A stretch of 64,000 nucleotides of DNA from contig OV884059.1 in assembly GCA_930367215.1 (NCBI GenBank), forward strand, positions 161,818,511 to 161,882,510. The letters run 5' to 3'. A program made the translations under genes and the position numbers. Source of the stretch: Pollenia angustigena. Lineage: Eukaryota > Arthropoda > Insecta > Diptera > Polleniidae. Position 1 is the first letter of the stretch; every line of letters starts with the position of its first letter. A model generated the notes under the pieces. The model did not search any database. It saw only the letters and a program-made list of their open reading frames with translations, and had not been told where the DNA came from. Below are positions 10,923 to 20,856 of this stretch, piece after piece.

Positions 10923-12834
10923 CACATAGGGGTTTTTTGCCAATCTAGCCGGACATTACTTTTTGTTTTAGCTTATATTGCTTCTTAAAAGTTATTGAGT
11001 GCCCCTAGATCGATGAAACTTGGCAGAAATATGTGATATTGTCATAGGCAGGTAAACCTCAAAAATAAATAAAATCGGACCAAGGAGGAAAAGGTTCCCC
11101 CTAGAAGAACTAATCCAACCTCTGAAAAATGCAATTTTTTTTTAACTTTTCCCATACTTTTGTTTGGCAAATGCAACTTTTAACGTCGGCAAAAGTTAAA
11201 AAACCTAAAATAAGACCCATGAGATCGTAAAATTACACTTTTCGCCCCCGCCCCCTTTTGAGGGCGGTTACATAAAATATTTAAAAAAAAATGTAAATAT
11301 TAAAAGAAATAGATTACGAAAGCCTTAATACTATAAAAATTAAATTTTTTAACATTAATGGGTAGGGGGAGGTATCCCTCCAAACACCCCCACCCCCCCG
11401 GAACGACCCTGTAAAAATTTTTTTTTTTTTTTTTGTTAATTTCCAAAACATATTAATTTTTAAGATTTTATGTGACTTTTATGTATTTTATAGTATTTAA
11501 TTTATCTGAAAATAATTAATATATTCGTAATAATAACTTATTTATAATAGTAACAGCAAATTTTATTTAAAATAATAACAACTTATTTATTTAAAATAAC
11601 TTCTCTTTTGCACTAAGATGATGATCATGGTTCTTCTTCGTCTGCTTCTTCAAAATCCTTCGTAAAGGGTAATGACTTTTTTTTTGGAGTTGGTCTTATG
11701 CTAGTAATCAGTGGGTCAGAACTGAGCAAAATTCTATTTATAACATCTTTGTTACACTGAACCCTCGAAAACTTTCTAGCAAAATTCTGCCTGTAAAGCC
11801 GAAAATGTTTATTTCGTGCCTCAGACGCTTCTTCTGATAATAGCCCGATAGGCAACAATGCCTCACTCATTACAGTTGCGCCATGTATTATACACTTTTT
11901 CCATTTTACTCTCAAAGCTTCAAAATGGTTCTGATAACAATTTTATGCAATAACCACAATATATATTTAAAAAAACTAAGTACCTATAGCCCAGATTTGA
12001 TTTTTTATTATATATTATTTTTGTTGTTAATGATTTTAAAAGTTATGCAAAACAGGTACATTTATTTTGCTCCATAAAATAACGTCATTTAGCGGCCGCA
12101 CAGGTGGTTAAAGCCCGTTACTTACTGTTTCGCACATCCCTTTTTTGCACAGCTAATATTAGCCTTAGATGTAATAATTTAAATAAAAAACATCTACGTA
12201 CAACCAACACATTTTATGACTGACGAAAGGGTATCTATCATATGTACCTATGCAAGATGAGCAAAAACAGAAAAAGGTGAAATTTTCAAAAAATCATAAA
12301 AAAAAATGGCGCAACAACGCGCAACGTTTTTTTTTTTAATTTAAAAGTAGAGATTTCAAATTTTATCGTGATGTATAACATTTTTAAGAACTCAGCGGAA
12401 CTCACCTTCAAAAACCTTTTAAATTTTTTTTTTTACAAAAAAGTGAACAAAAAAATCGTTTTTTTTAATTTCGTACTAATTTTTTTATCATAAAAAATGC
12501 AAATAAAATTTTTCTAAAAATTTTCATAATTAGCTGTTTATATAGTCTTTCACAGAAAAAAAAATTCAATGTAAACTCTTTATTCGTTTATCTACAAAAA
12601 AATATATTTTAAACCTCCCAAAACCGTAAAAAGTCAATGAACACGCATGCAATTTAATCAACTTTCCTGGTTTTAACAGTGTCCCAAAACCACAAATCTC
12701 AAGCAAAAGACTTGAAAATTCACTATACGATGCAGAACTTTGTTGTCTGTCGAGCTGCGTACTTAAATTTTTCCATTTCTTAAATAAAATTTTTTGCTTA
12801 ATGTCCGGCTAGATTGGCAAAAAACCCCTATGTG
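10923..12834. mobile_element. internally deleted Transib transposon, CGCCG target duplication
   Basis: The ends are the same inverted repeat as the 3.9-kb Transib at 34896 (CACATAGGGGTTTTTT... on both sides, about 36 bp). It is flanked by CGCCG at 10918-10922 and 12835-12839, the 5-bp CGNCG target site known for Transib. It is 1.9 kb long because roughly 2 kb of the transposase gene is missing. It could be mobilised by a full-length relative. Confidence 0.9.
11625..11915 (-). pseudogene. Transib transposase C-terminal remnant
   Basis: A 96-codon frame whose residues from IHGATVMSEALLPIGL onward match the end of the 678-aa Transib transposase at 35586, including the SEEASEARNK motif that holds the third catalytic acid. 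The first residues come from sequence upstream of the full gene's ATG, so one large deletion removed the N-terminus, both catalytic Asp motifs and the CxxC motif. A second small deletion removed about 20 residues near the acidic tail. Not functional. Confidence 0.9.
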
Positions 12835-13788
12835 CGCCGGCTGGCTTTGAGACACATTTTTTTGTAGTAATAATTTTTCAACGAAGTCTTACTTATACAC
12901 TCAATGTTTTTCTTTAGAAGAAATGTATTTTTGTATTTGATGTACATATTTAACCAAACAGTTTTAAAAAATTGAATACGGGATTTTGTTTCTTGTAATT
13001 TTGTTTCTGCTATTTTTTTCTTATAGTTGCACTTTTTTAAAGTGTCCAAAAATAGACTGTGTGTTTTTTGTTGTTGTTCTTATATTTCACATAAAGAAGT
13101 GTTGCTTACGATCAAATAAAAAAATGCAAAAAGACGACAACATTAAAGAGCGTTAAATATTTCATACAAAGTTATGAAAACTTGACACCAATAACGCGTT
13201 TATTATATTTTTGGAGAGTTGTCCACATTTTTGTTGGCTAAATAAATATCAAACAAAAATATTGTTTGAATCAGTAAAAAAATTTTTTGGAAATTAAAAA
13301 AAATTTCAAGCAAGCGTTTGTTTGAAAATAATTCGGCAATAATTTTTTCTGTGTACTGCGTAAATTTTGTGTATTTAAATAAACAATTAAAGAAAAAAGA
13401 ATGTAAGAATATTGTACTCTTGTTTTTTCTTTCGAGTTGTTTGTTTTTGAACCTAAATATTTCTTACATTTAGCTAAAATCAGTATTTCGTTATCGTAAT
13501 GAATTTTTTTTCATTAATGTTATGAAACATTAAAATTTACAATTATTTTCATATATTTTCATGTCAACCGCTAAATTGAATTAAAAAAACGTTTTTACAA
13601 CATTTATAGGAAGAACTTTTTTTAGTTTTAAATATTTTGAAGTTAAACAATTTTATCTTGTTTTCATTAATTTTGTGACATTTATCATTGAAAATATGAA
13701 GTTACAAAAGATTCCTTTTTTCATTAACTTAAAAATATTTGAATATTTTAATTAAAAGTTCATTTTAATCTTAAAATACCTATTTAAA

Positions 13789-13978
13789 TCTATATATATA
13801 TAAAAATAAGTCCGTATATGTACGTCGCCGAATTACTCATAAACGCGTCGTGCGATTTCAACCATATATACACTACGTAGGCAGTGGCCCATATATGGTT
13901 TATATGAAGTTTGGTTGAAATCCGATAACGCATGTGTGTGCGGTGCGTATGTGAAGTGAGTGTGAGTGGGCCCGCTAG
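13789..13978 (+). mobile_element. possible mini-Helitron
   Basis: The 190-bp segment begins TCTATATATATATAAAA after an A and ends GGGCCCGCTAG before a T, as expected of Helitrons (5' TC, 3' CTRR, insertion between A and T). No terminal inverted repeats or target duplication are seen. The 3' hairpin is weak, so the call is tentative. Confidence 0.4.
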
Positions 13979-14206
13979 TTATATATAACAATAAGTTGAA
14001 TTTTTCTTTTGAAAGAGATATTAAGTTGTCATTATTTTAATGAAAAATTTTAACGAAATTACGAAACTCAATTTCGTAGTGTTAACAAAATTGTTTCATT
14101 ATATATGTAAAATTTCATTCCCGTAATGAATTTTTCATTGGAATAATGAAAAAAATTTTATGAAATTAATTCATTAGATTTATGAAGCATAATTCTTTCA
14201 GTGTAG

Positions 14207-14660
14207 AAGAGGCAATAACAAACAGGAAAATAAATACGTACGGCGAAATTTTAAACTGAATTGAAATATCCTGAATCAAGTTTAAAAGGGATGTTTGAAC
14301 TGCACAAAATATTTTACAAAACTAGTATGGAAGAAAATGCATCATTTAAAACATTTTAATTATTTGGAATAAAAGCAAGACCTTAAGAACCTCAGCAAAA
14401 TTATTATGTTGCCACTGTATAAAACTCCAAGACTGACAGCAACATAGAAATATAATGATATGATGAGTTTACGGCCTTGCATTCCACCTATTTATCATGA
14501 AAACTTCACAACGCTAAGTTTAACGGAGAAAAAATGGAAGATTTAATAAATTTTTTTTTTTGTTGTATTATGTACCCATAACAGTTTTTAATATTTGCTT
14601 ATTAAATTAACTCTTAAAATACCTGATTGATCGTATTTTTAAATGTCTTCATGTTAACTA
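14207..14660. other. spacer before the foldback element
   Basis: Not recognised as an element; no coding signal. It ends with TTTTTTAAC, which is duplicated on the far side of the foldback element. Confidence 0.4.
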
Positions 14661-14918
14661 TTTTTTAACGGCTGTAGGAAATATCGCCCAAAGAAAAATC
14701 GCCCAAAAAAAAAAATGAAAAATCGCCCAAAAAAATTGCATGTAAAATTGGGCCTGATTTCATATGAAAAATGACCCAAAATTTTTGGGCTATTTTTCGT
14801 TATTGTTGGGTGATTTTTCGTTTTTTAAATTTCATAATGAAAAATCACCCAAAAATGTTGTATGAAAAATGGCCCAAAAAAATGTGCTATTTTTAAAATT
14901 CTACCATAATCTTACATA

Positions 14919-15078
14919 GCAGAGAAAACCATGTTTTATTATGGTTGCAAACAATAAAACTATTTTTCAAGAAACTAATTTAACCATTATATGGTTGTCG
15001 GCGACAATGATTTGGTTAAATTAAACATAATATCGGTAGAATTTTTTTAAAAATGGTTTTGTAGCTTTTTCTCTGGGT
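14919..15078. mobile_element. short inverted-repeat element inside the foldback
   Basis: Begins near GCAGAGAAAACCATG and ends near TTTTTCTCTGGGTG, an imperfect inverted terminal repeat. Related sequence with the TGGTTGTCGG phrase occurs at 15240-15300, 51850-52800, 62340-62500 and 63600-63760, so it is a dispersed family. Confidence 0.5.
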
Positions 15079-15099
15079 GTATATATTAAATATATACAT

Positions 15100-15235
15100 A
15101 TATATCGAAAATAAGGATTTTCTCTTCTATGGTATAACAAATACTGGCTTCGCTAACTAAAGCTTCTCTGTATCGACGGCCTTCGGCCGGGCGCAAGGAT
15201 TTTCTCCTCTATGGTATAACAAATACCGGCTTCGC
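15100..15235 (+). repeat. hairpin cassette, two units
   Basis: Two near-copies of an approximately 82-bp unit containing AAGCTTCTCTGTAT, the palindrome GGCCTTCGGCC, and GATTTTCTCCTCTATGGTAT. The same unit is found at 57350-57450, in both orientations at 62530-62990, and at 63790-64000. Confidence 0.75.
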
Positions 15236-15726
15236 TATCCATATTATGTTTAATTTAACCAAATCATTGTCACCGACAACCATATTATGGTTAAATAAGT
15301 ATCTTTAAAAAAATCACTTGAAATTTGAACGGTATTTTAAAAAAAAATTTACACATTTTTGATTATAAGTTAAGTTGCGGACGTTGCAAAGTGTCATAAC
15401 GTCTTCGTCCTCGTCTTCGATGGACATTATGACACTTTAAAAGTGTCCAAGGACACTACGACACTGGACGTTATGACATGTCACCTAAATTTATATGAAT
15501 AATAAGCACTTTTTTGCAAATTTAGTAATTTTTTTTTTTTTTTTTGGGAAAAAATTCGTTTTTGCTTTTTGGGTAATTTTTCATTTTCTTTTTGGGCCCT
15601 TTTTCGTTTTTTTTGGGCAAAATTTCATATTTACCTTTTTGGGTCATTTTTCATGTTCGCTTGGGCGATTTCATTTTTTTTTGGGCCATTTTTCTTTGGG
15701 CGATATTTCCTACAGCCTTTTTTAAC

Positions 15727-16300
15727 CTTAAAAGTCCATTTGAGTAAATCAAATGTCTATAAAAATATGGACTGAAATACGCTCTTGTTTTTATTTCCTA
15801 AAATATGTTATTTTTGAAAGTGGTATCAGTCTATTTGGAGCTAAAAAAAATCTAATATTTTTCTAAATAAATGAAATGATTAATTTTTCATAATAATATT
15901 TAAAGGATGTAGAGTGGTAGAAACATCACTCTATTAGATGATCGTTCGGCAATATTTTAAAATTAACTAAAACGCATACTCTCGTTACATGAAATCTCAT
16001 AAAGTTTATGGGAACTGTGATGAATAGTAACTTATGATTTATAGATACAAGGAATTATCGCTTCATATTTCTTTAGTAGAAATATATCCCAATATAACTG
16101 TAAATTGCGTTTTGAAGAACCTTTTGTCGCCTGCATTTGAAGTAAATGATCATTTAAAAAGCATACCATTATTGTGGTCAAAGTTTCAGGAAATTAATTG
16201 CAATGATCAATCAATATAAAGTGTGTTTTTTCTAAGCCCAAAATAACTTAAAATTGTTAAAAATATTACAAAAAATTAATTTTTCTTTATAAGCTAATAG
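15727..16300. other. unassigned sequence
   Basis: A 61-codon plus-strand frame at 16034-16219 is open but not recognised. No element ends are visible here. Confidence 0.3.
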
Positions 16301-16510
16301 TTAAGACCTAATGATGTTGATGTATATTTTATTCGAAACATCGACACTTGAAAAAGTTTTCAGGAATTTGAGCATTACGGCTGTTCTTGATGAATCCCAT
16401 TCTCTACGTCCAAAGTTCACTTCGTGCATTGCTCTCCATATGTCACGAATAACGAAAACAATGTTACCGTCCAAGGCGTCAAATGTGGCTGGCTTAAGGC
16501 GACCGCACAC
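16301..16510 (-). CDS. protein-like fragment of unknown function
   Basis: A minus-strand frame of about 65 codons has normal amino-acid composition, unlike the Phe/Lys-rich noise nearby: FDALDGNIVFVIRDIWRAMH, then EVNFGRREWDSSRTAVMLKF. The listed ATG at 16510 sits in the adjoining repeat end, so the true protein probably begins elsewhere and this looks like a last exon or a severed C-terminus. The frame ends at a TAA at 16301. I do not recognise the family. It could be a host exon or part of an unknown element. It is also present in copy 2. Confidence 0.35.
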   Translation of the reverse strand: MCGRLKPATFDALDGNIVFVIRDIWRAMHEVNFGRREWDSSRTAVMLKFLKTFSSVDVSNKIYINIIRS

Positions 16511-17560
16511 GACATGTTTTTGTCATCTGACATGTCAAATTTCCCACTGCAAAATACATACATGTCGTGTGTTACCTTTTAAACTTTGCTTCTGTAGAAG
16601 TCAGATGCAAAGTCAGCTGACAAAATTTCAATTAGAGCGTGCTCTATTTTCTTCTGACAAACCATCTGACATCAGAGATCTATGCGAGAAGAAACCGGCA
16701 GCGGCGTCCACTATTGACGGAATCATTAGCCGGCTGCAGTTAATATTTTACAATACCGAGATATGTTGATGGCTAAACTATTTAACGGGGTAAATAAACA
16801 TTTTCGTGGCGGCATTTTTATTTTGGTTTTGGTAACAACTATGCAAAAAAAAAACAGACAAGGTCAGAAGCAAATTACATCTGCGTTTGTGACCGAATAT
16901 TATAAAACTTCTGCAAAACAGCAATTTTGACAGACATGTACACCCTGCAGATAACAAGACTAGTCCATAAATGCATGTAAGGAGTAGTCCATAAAGGAGT
17001 AGGAGTACTCCAAAACTACTCCAAATATATGGTTAAAAGGTGGTCCATTTAACATTACGATGTCCTATGAGGGGACCATTTAACCCAACGAAGTAGTTCC
17101 TAAACTACTCCATAGAGTACTTAAGTGGGTTAGTTTTAAAAGTACTCCATGTTACTACAGTATGGAGTACACTTAAGAGGTAGTTTTAGCATTTTTCTTT
17201 TTCATTTTTTACTATTCGCCTTTTATGGTCTATTATTGCTATTATTAAATATATTTACTTGGTATTTTTAATTTTTTTTTAACTTTTTCCACAAATTTCA
17301 CAAACTTTTACTTTTTTATAAACAATTAAAAATGGACACCATAGAAAAGTATACATCATGCAGTTGTTGGAAGCACTGTATGTTTATTTCTTATAACATG
17401 GTCCATACTACAGTACATTGGACCATGTTGTAAGTATTCCATTTAACCCAGAATGGACTACGTAGTCCAATATTATCTGTAATTGCAATTACAGGTGACT
17501 TGAAAAGTTGGCAAGTCAGATATAAAAAACATGTCATCTACGTGCACCTTTAGTAGCACA
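16499..17560. mobile_element. nested inverted-repeat elements (MITE-like)
   Basis: The left end GCGACCGCACACGACATGTT and the right end near 17520-17560 (ACATGTCATCTACGTGCACC) are degenerate inverted repeats. Within it, 16955-17460 has inner inverted motifs built on TAGTCCAT and GGAGTACTCC, with ATGGACTACGTAGTCC at its right edge. No transposase is found. Limits are approximate. Confidence 0.4.
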
Positions 17561-17689
17561 AACCAGCTCTACAGAATACAACAAAGAGATGTCAAATCAC
17601 GCGCCCTTGAAGGCCAATTGGCAGTGCAAATCAACTCTGCAGACAAGCTTAAAGCTTTGCAGGTCTAGTATAAGATAATTTTGTAAACG

Positions 17690-18150
17690 AAAATTTAAGC
17701 TGAAAAAAAATATCGCTAAATATTTATTTAAATACGTCGATAATTGCGGTCGCCGTATGACACGTATCGCCATCCTGTTTAAACCACATCTTGCCTGGAT
17801 CGTTACATTGATATACGCAAACCAAAAAAAAAAATCATTGATCATGGTGCGGAAACGATCTCTTTTAACCATAACTTGAGCTCGTAAGCGTATAAACCGA
17901 AACAAACGGTACATTTTTCGGGCTGTAGTGGAGTCTGTAGGGTCTGTTGTGGATTGATCTCCCTTCATATGCAACAATTTGCTTTATTAACAAAACCGTT
18001 GAGCCATAAATTAGCCCCATGCTGAACACAATTTTTTTCTATTGAATCATTTTTTATTTTTCGATTTTTAAAGTAAATTTGTATAATTTGATAGTGTTCT
18101 TTAACCGTAAGTCTGTTCATGATGTCTTGCCAGAACTTACTGATCAGCAA
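17690..18150 (-). pseudogene. mariner transposase relic, second family member
   Basis: On the minus strand, LTVKEHYQIIQIYFKN is the N-terminal helix-turn-helix region. It is followed at once by QHGANLWLNGFVNK, the block holding the first catalytic motif, here with the SDEAHF residues mutated. Then come NPQQTLQTPLQPEKCTV and, in another frame, KQDGDTCHTA with the second catalytic Asp near 17780. The region between helix-turn-helix and catalytic core is deleted, as in the relic at 6200-6880, but the sequence differs, so it is another copy or family. Stops and frameshifts make it dead. Confidence 0.75.
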
Positions 18151-18479
18151 AATGTGAGCGCAGAAGCAATATGGCAGTTCGTTTGACAGCTTAGATTTTT
18201 GTTAGTTGTATCAGGCTTAAAAAAACTCTGAGATTAAGCATTTGAATAAAAATCTTATTTAAAGATTTTTCTCCGTATACATAAGCGATTATTTAATTTA
18301 ACAAACGCTTATTAAATATATCTCATACAAAATATTTAATAAATTCATTTAACATCCCTGTTTTGATCTGCAATTTATGTGACTTTTTGTTACTTTGAGT
18401 CGCGTAAAAGAACTACTCCAAATAGCTGGTTGTAAAGCCACATTGTTGCTTCATCCAGCAAATTTTAGAAGTTCTATTG

Positions 18480-18813
18480 GGCCAAATGAAAAGTTAAGTT
18501 GTGCATTTTTCTCTTAATGCTTGTTTGAGGAAAAATGGTGATGTGTATTGTGTGTGCCTGCCTTTTTTTTGTAATTTTTTCACTTTTCTGCTCCATTCTC
18601 TATTTTGCTTTTAATCACGTCTGGGTGTTTGAGTGTAGTTGAGGTTTGTGTTGTTGCACTTGTTTAACTCGGCAAGTTACACGTCACTTTTTTTCGTTTT
18701 TAGCAGTTTTAAATACAAAGAGCTGTATTCTACTTAAACCAATTAAAAGACACACACAAAGTGTTAAAAACTAGAAGAAAAAAACGTTAAAATAATGGCT
18801 GAATGCAAAAGAG
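18480..18813 (+). other. possible first exon of a host gene
   Basis: After a stretch not recognised as transposon, an A-rich leader leads to ATGGCTGAATGCAAAAGAG at 18795-18813, directly followed by GTAATAAG, a fair splice donor. This would encode Met-Ala-Glu-Cys-Lys-Arg before an intron. The arrangement is typical of a fly 5' UTR plus short coding exon, but with no second exon visible it is only a suggestion. It is also in copy 2 at 28730. Confidence 0.25.
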
Positions 18814-19160
18814 GTAATAAGGTTAACAAAGAATCTTTTTTTTTTTTGTCTTTCGTTGGCTTTAGTTAAATTAAAAGGCAGCAAAAGTATTTAACTGGAG
18901 CAGGATTCAGGAATAAAAGCCTTATTAATAGTTAAGTTATGGCGTGGGGGTTTAAGCACTTTTTCCATAATGTGGTTTTATGCAACGAGAGAATAGAGTG
19001 GGAAAGGATGTAGTTAATTTTTATGAATGTACTTATTGCTTAAATAGGCCACAAAGGAACAGATTTAGAATGGTTTAATGTATCTATTGAAGAGGATGTG
19101 ACTTAATAAGCAATTTTTATAATGTGCTTTTTTTAGTGAAAATTAGTTGGACATTAAATA
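18814..19160. other. unassigned, possibly unique sequence
   Basis: No coding frame and no repeat ends were seen before the inverted-repeat arm that begins at 19161. Confidence 0.3.
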
Positions 19161-19624
19161 ACACAGTACAACACATGATTTCGCGACTCAATTCTGATAA
19201 TTGCTTATGAAAGTAGACCCAAAAAGAAGAACTTCTGCATCATTAGTTTGGTCATGATAGCTCAATAAATAGCTTAAAAATTAATTTGAAGTTAGTAAGT
19301 ATCGTATAGGGGAATTTGTCACGTTTTAGGCTCTTTTGTTTGTCATAACCTGAGAACCACTAGTCCGAATAAGCTGAAACAAATTTAAAAAAATTGACAA
19401 TTACAATTCCTTTAATTTGTTCGCTACAAAAGCAACAGTTTCGCAGTTATAAATAAATGTACGAAGAAAAAAAATATTTTTGCCCAAAAAATTTAAATTT
19501 TTTATTTTTAATTCATAAAAAATCCAAAAAGGTAAAAAAGTGTCAAGTCCCATTACTTTCACTTAAAGTCGCATAGCCTATACACAAAATGACACATAAA
19601 TCATAAAAATCGACGAACGCGTTT
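19161..19624. mobile_element. truncated left arm of the long-inverted-repeat element
   Basis: Identical as far as read to 29096-29559, the outer part of the left arm of the element at 29096-31695, and cut at the duplication junction. Its presence shows that the duplication happened after that element inserted. Confidence 0.85.
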
Positions 19625-20856
19625 AATCGTTAATCGGAAAAACGCAATTTTAAATTAACCGATCAGTTAATCGGGTAGTAATTAATCGGTTAACGGTTAA
19701 CCGAAAGAATACCCTAGTATTTGGAAATTTTTCAAAGAACATGTTTTTTATAATATGCAAAATTTAAAAAAGAGAACACTCAAAAATATGCAAAATAATG
19801 CATTTAAAACCTAAATATGCAAAAATAGGCATTTTCACCAAAATATGCAATAATATGCAAAAACAAATCGATGCCATTTTAACGCATAATAATAAAAGAT
19901 AATTCGTCGACCTAGTTCTTAGACTATCGACTACAAACATACTTTTGCATGGAAATACTAAGAAGGTAACAAATCCCTACACAGAAAGAATTTTCTTCAC
20001 ACATCCAATGGATTTTGACATTAATCCAATGAAAAATTACATTAAAAGTCAACCTATGTAACCTTTCATTGGATTAATGAAGAATGTCACATTATCAATA
20101 TAAATTTTGCTGTATTGTAATGTCAAACGTTTAAAGAAATTTTTTATTATTTTAATAAATGTTTTTATATTTGAATGAAATTTTTAATTAATTTTATCCG
20201 TTTTTTAATTGTACGTTTTGAGTTGCAAAAAAAAATTTTTTTACTTTATTGAAAGTAGTCATCCTATGAATATTATTCATAGATCTTATTAAATCCTTTT
20301 AATGAAACAGGTTTCATTGATCCAACGAAGCGCTGCATGTTCCTTTTTAATGCAATTTTTTATGGGGTTAATGTCAAAATTCATTGGTATTGGTGTGTTG
20401 TTGTGATTTTTATTTTTTTTTTTTATTCCTGTTTCAAATCATAAAGTTTTATTAATTCTATTTCGTTTACATCATGTTATGTTCTACTTTCATAAGGTTA
20501 CCTTTAAGTAAATTGCACTGAATTCAATTTCCAGCCCGCGACGACCTTCATCTGCCTTCTTTCCATTTTTCTGGCAATTCAAACAAAAAATTTGTAGAAT
20601 CAAACAATTTTTTGTCTGAAATCGGTCCTATAAACAAATTTGCATATTCAAACAATTTATTTGCGTTTAGTTTATTGAAAAAAAACAATGATTTTTTCAA
20701 ACAAATAATTTAACTGAATCAAACAAAAAGTTTACTGAAATTCATAATATGAATTATACTAAATTTCAAAATAAAAAAAAAAAAGTTTTTGCACAAGCAA
20801 TGACGCGCACACAAGTAAGCACTGTATGAGAAGATGACGGCAGAGCAGAGCCGCCG

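Larger units (their letters stand above)
10043..14206. mobile_element. large composite element with CTACAC-type ends
   Basis: Starts CTACACAGAAAGAATTTTCT and ends AATTCTTTCAGTGTAG, an imperfect inverted repeat. Both end regions are built of CATT/ATTCATT motifs (10070-10150 and 13490-14190). Inside are a region rich in TCAAACAA motifs (10630-10800 and 13250-13330), the deleted Transib and a possible mini-Helitron, all inserted later. The end sequence resembles that of the MITE at 46972-47409. No transposase is recognised. Confidence 0.5.
14670..15717. mobile_element. foldback-type element with 9-bp target duplication
   Basis: Starts GGCTGTAGGAAATATCGCCC and ends in its inverse, with TTTTTTAAC directly repeated outside both ends (14661-14669 and 15718-15726). 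The arms are arrays of short degenerate repeats of the type GAAAAATCGCCCAAAA (left) and the inverse (right). Inside are inverted TGGTTGTCGG(C/T)GACAA motifs, two hairpin cassettes and a palindromic GTGTCATAACGTC block. Arms made of short tandem repeats plus a 9-bp duplication resemble Drosophila foldback/MuDR-like elements. No transposase is present. Confidence 0.8.
9687..19620. repeat. 9.93-kb tandem duplication, copy 1
   Basis: The sequence from 9687 to 19620 is repeated immediately after itself at 19621-29555. The junction (ACGC then GTTTAATCG at 19617-19629) joins the end of the unit to its start at a shared GTTT. Only two differences were noticed: A at 13566 versus T at 23500, and nine versus ten Ts in the run near 15680. 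The repeated unit holds only transposons, relics and possible exons. Confidence 0.95.

Noticed and set aside
14680..14890. Regularly repeated GAAAAATCGCCCAAAA, considered as a CRISPR array
   Set aside because: The repeats are degenerate, almost unspaced, belong to transposon arms, and the DNA is eukaryotic.
15495..15775. Phe/Gly/Trp-rich frames resembling a membrane protein (also at 25429-25710 and 61925-62319)
   Set aside because: They are translations of the foldback arm repeats; a single T-run change alters their length between copies.
16311..16769. 152-codon plus-strand frame
   Set aside because: It runs across the end of a repeat and lies antisense to a more protein-like frame.
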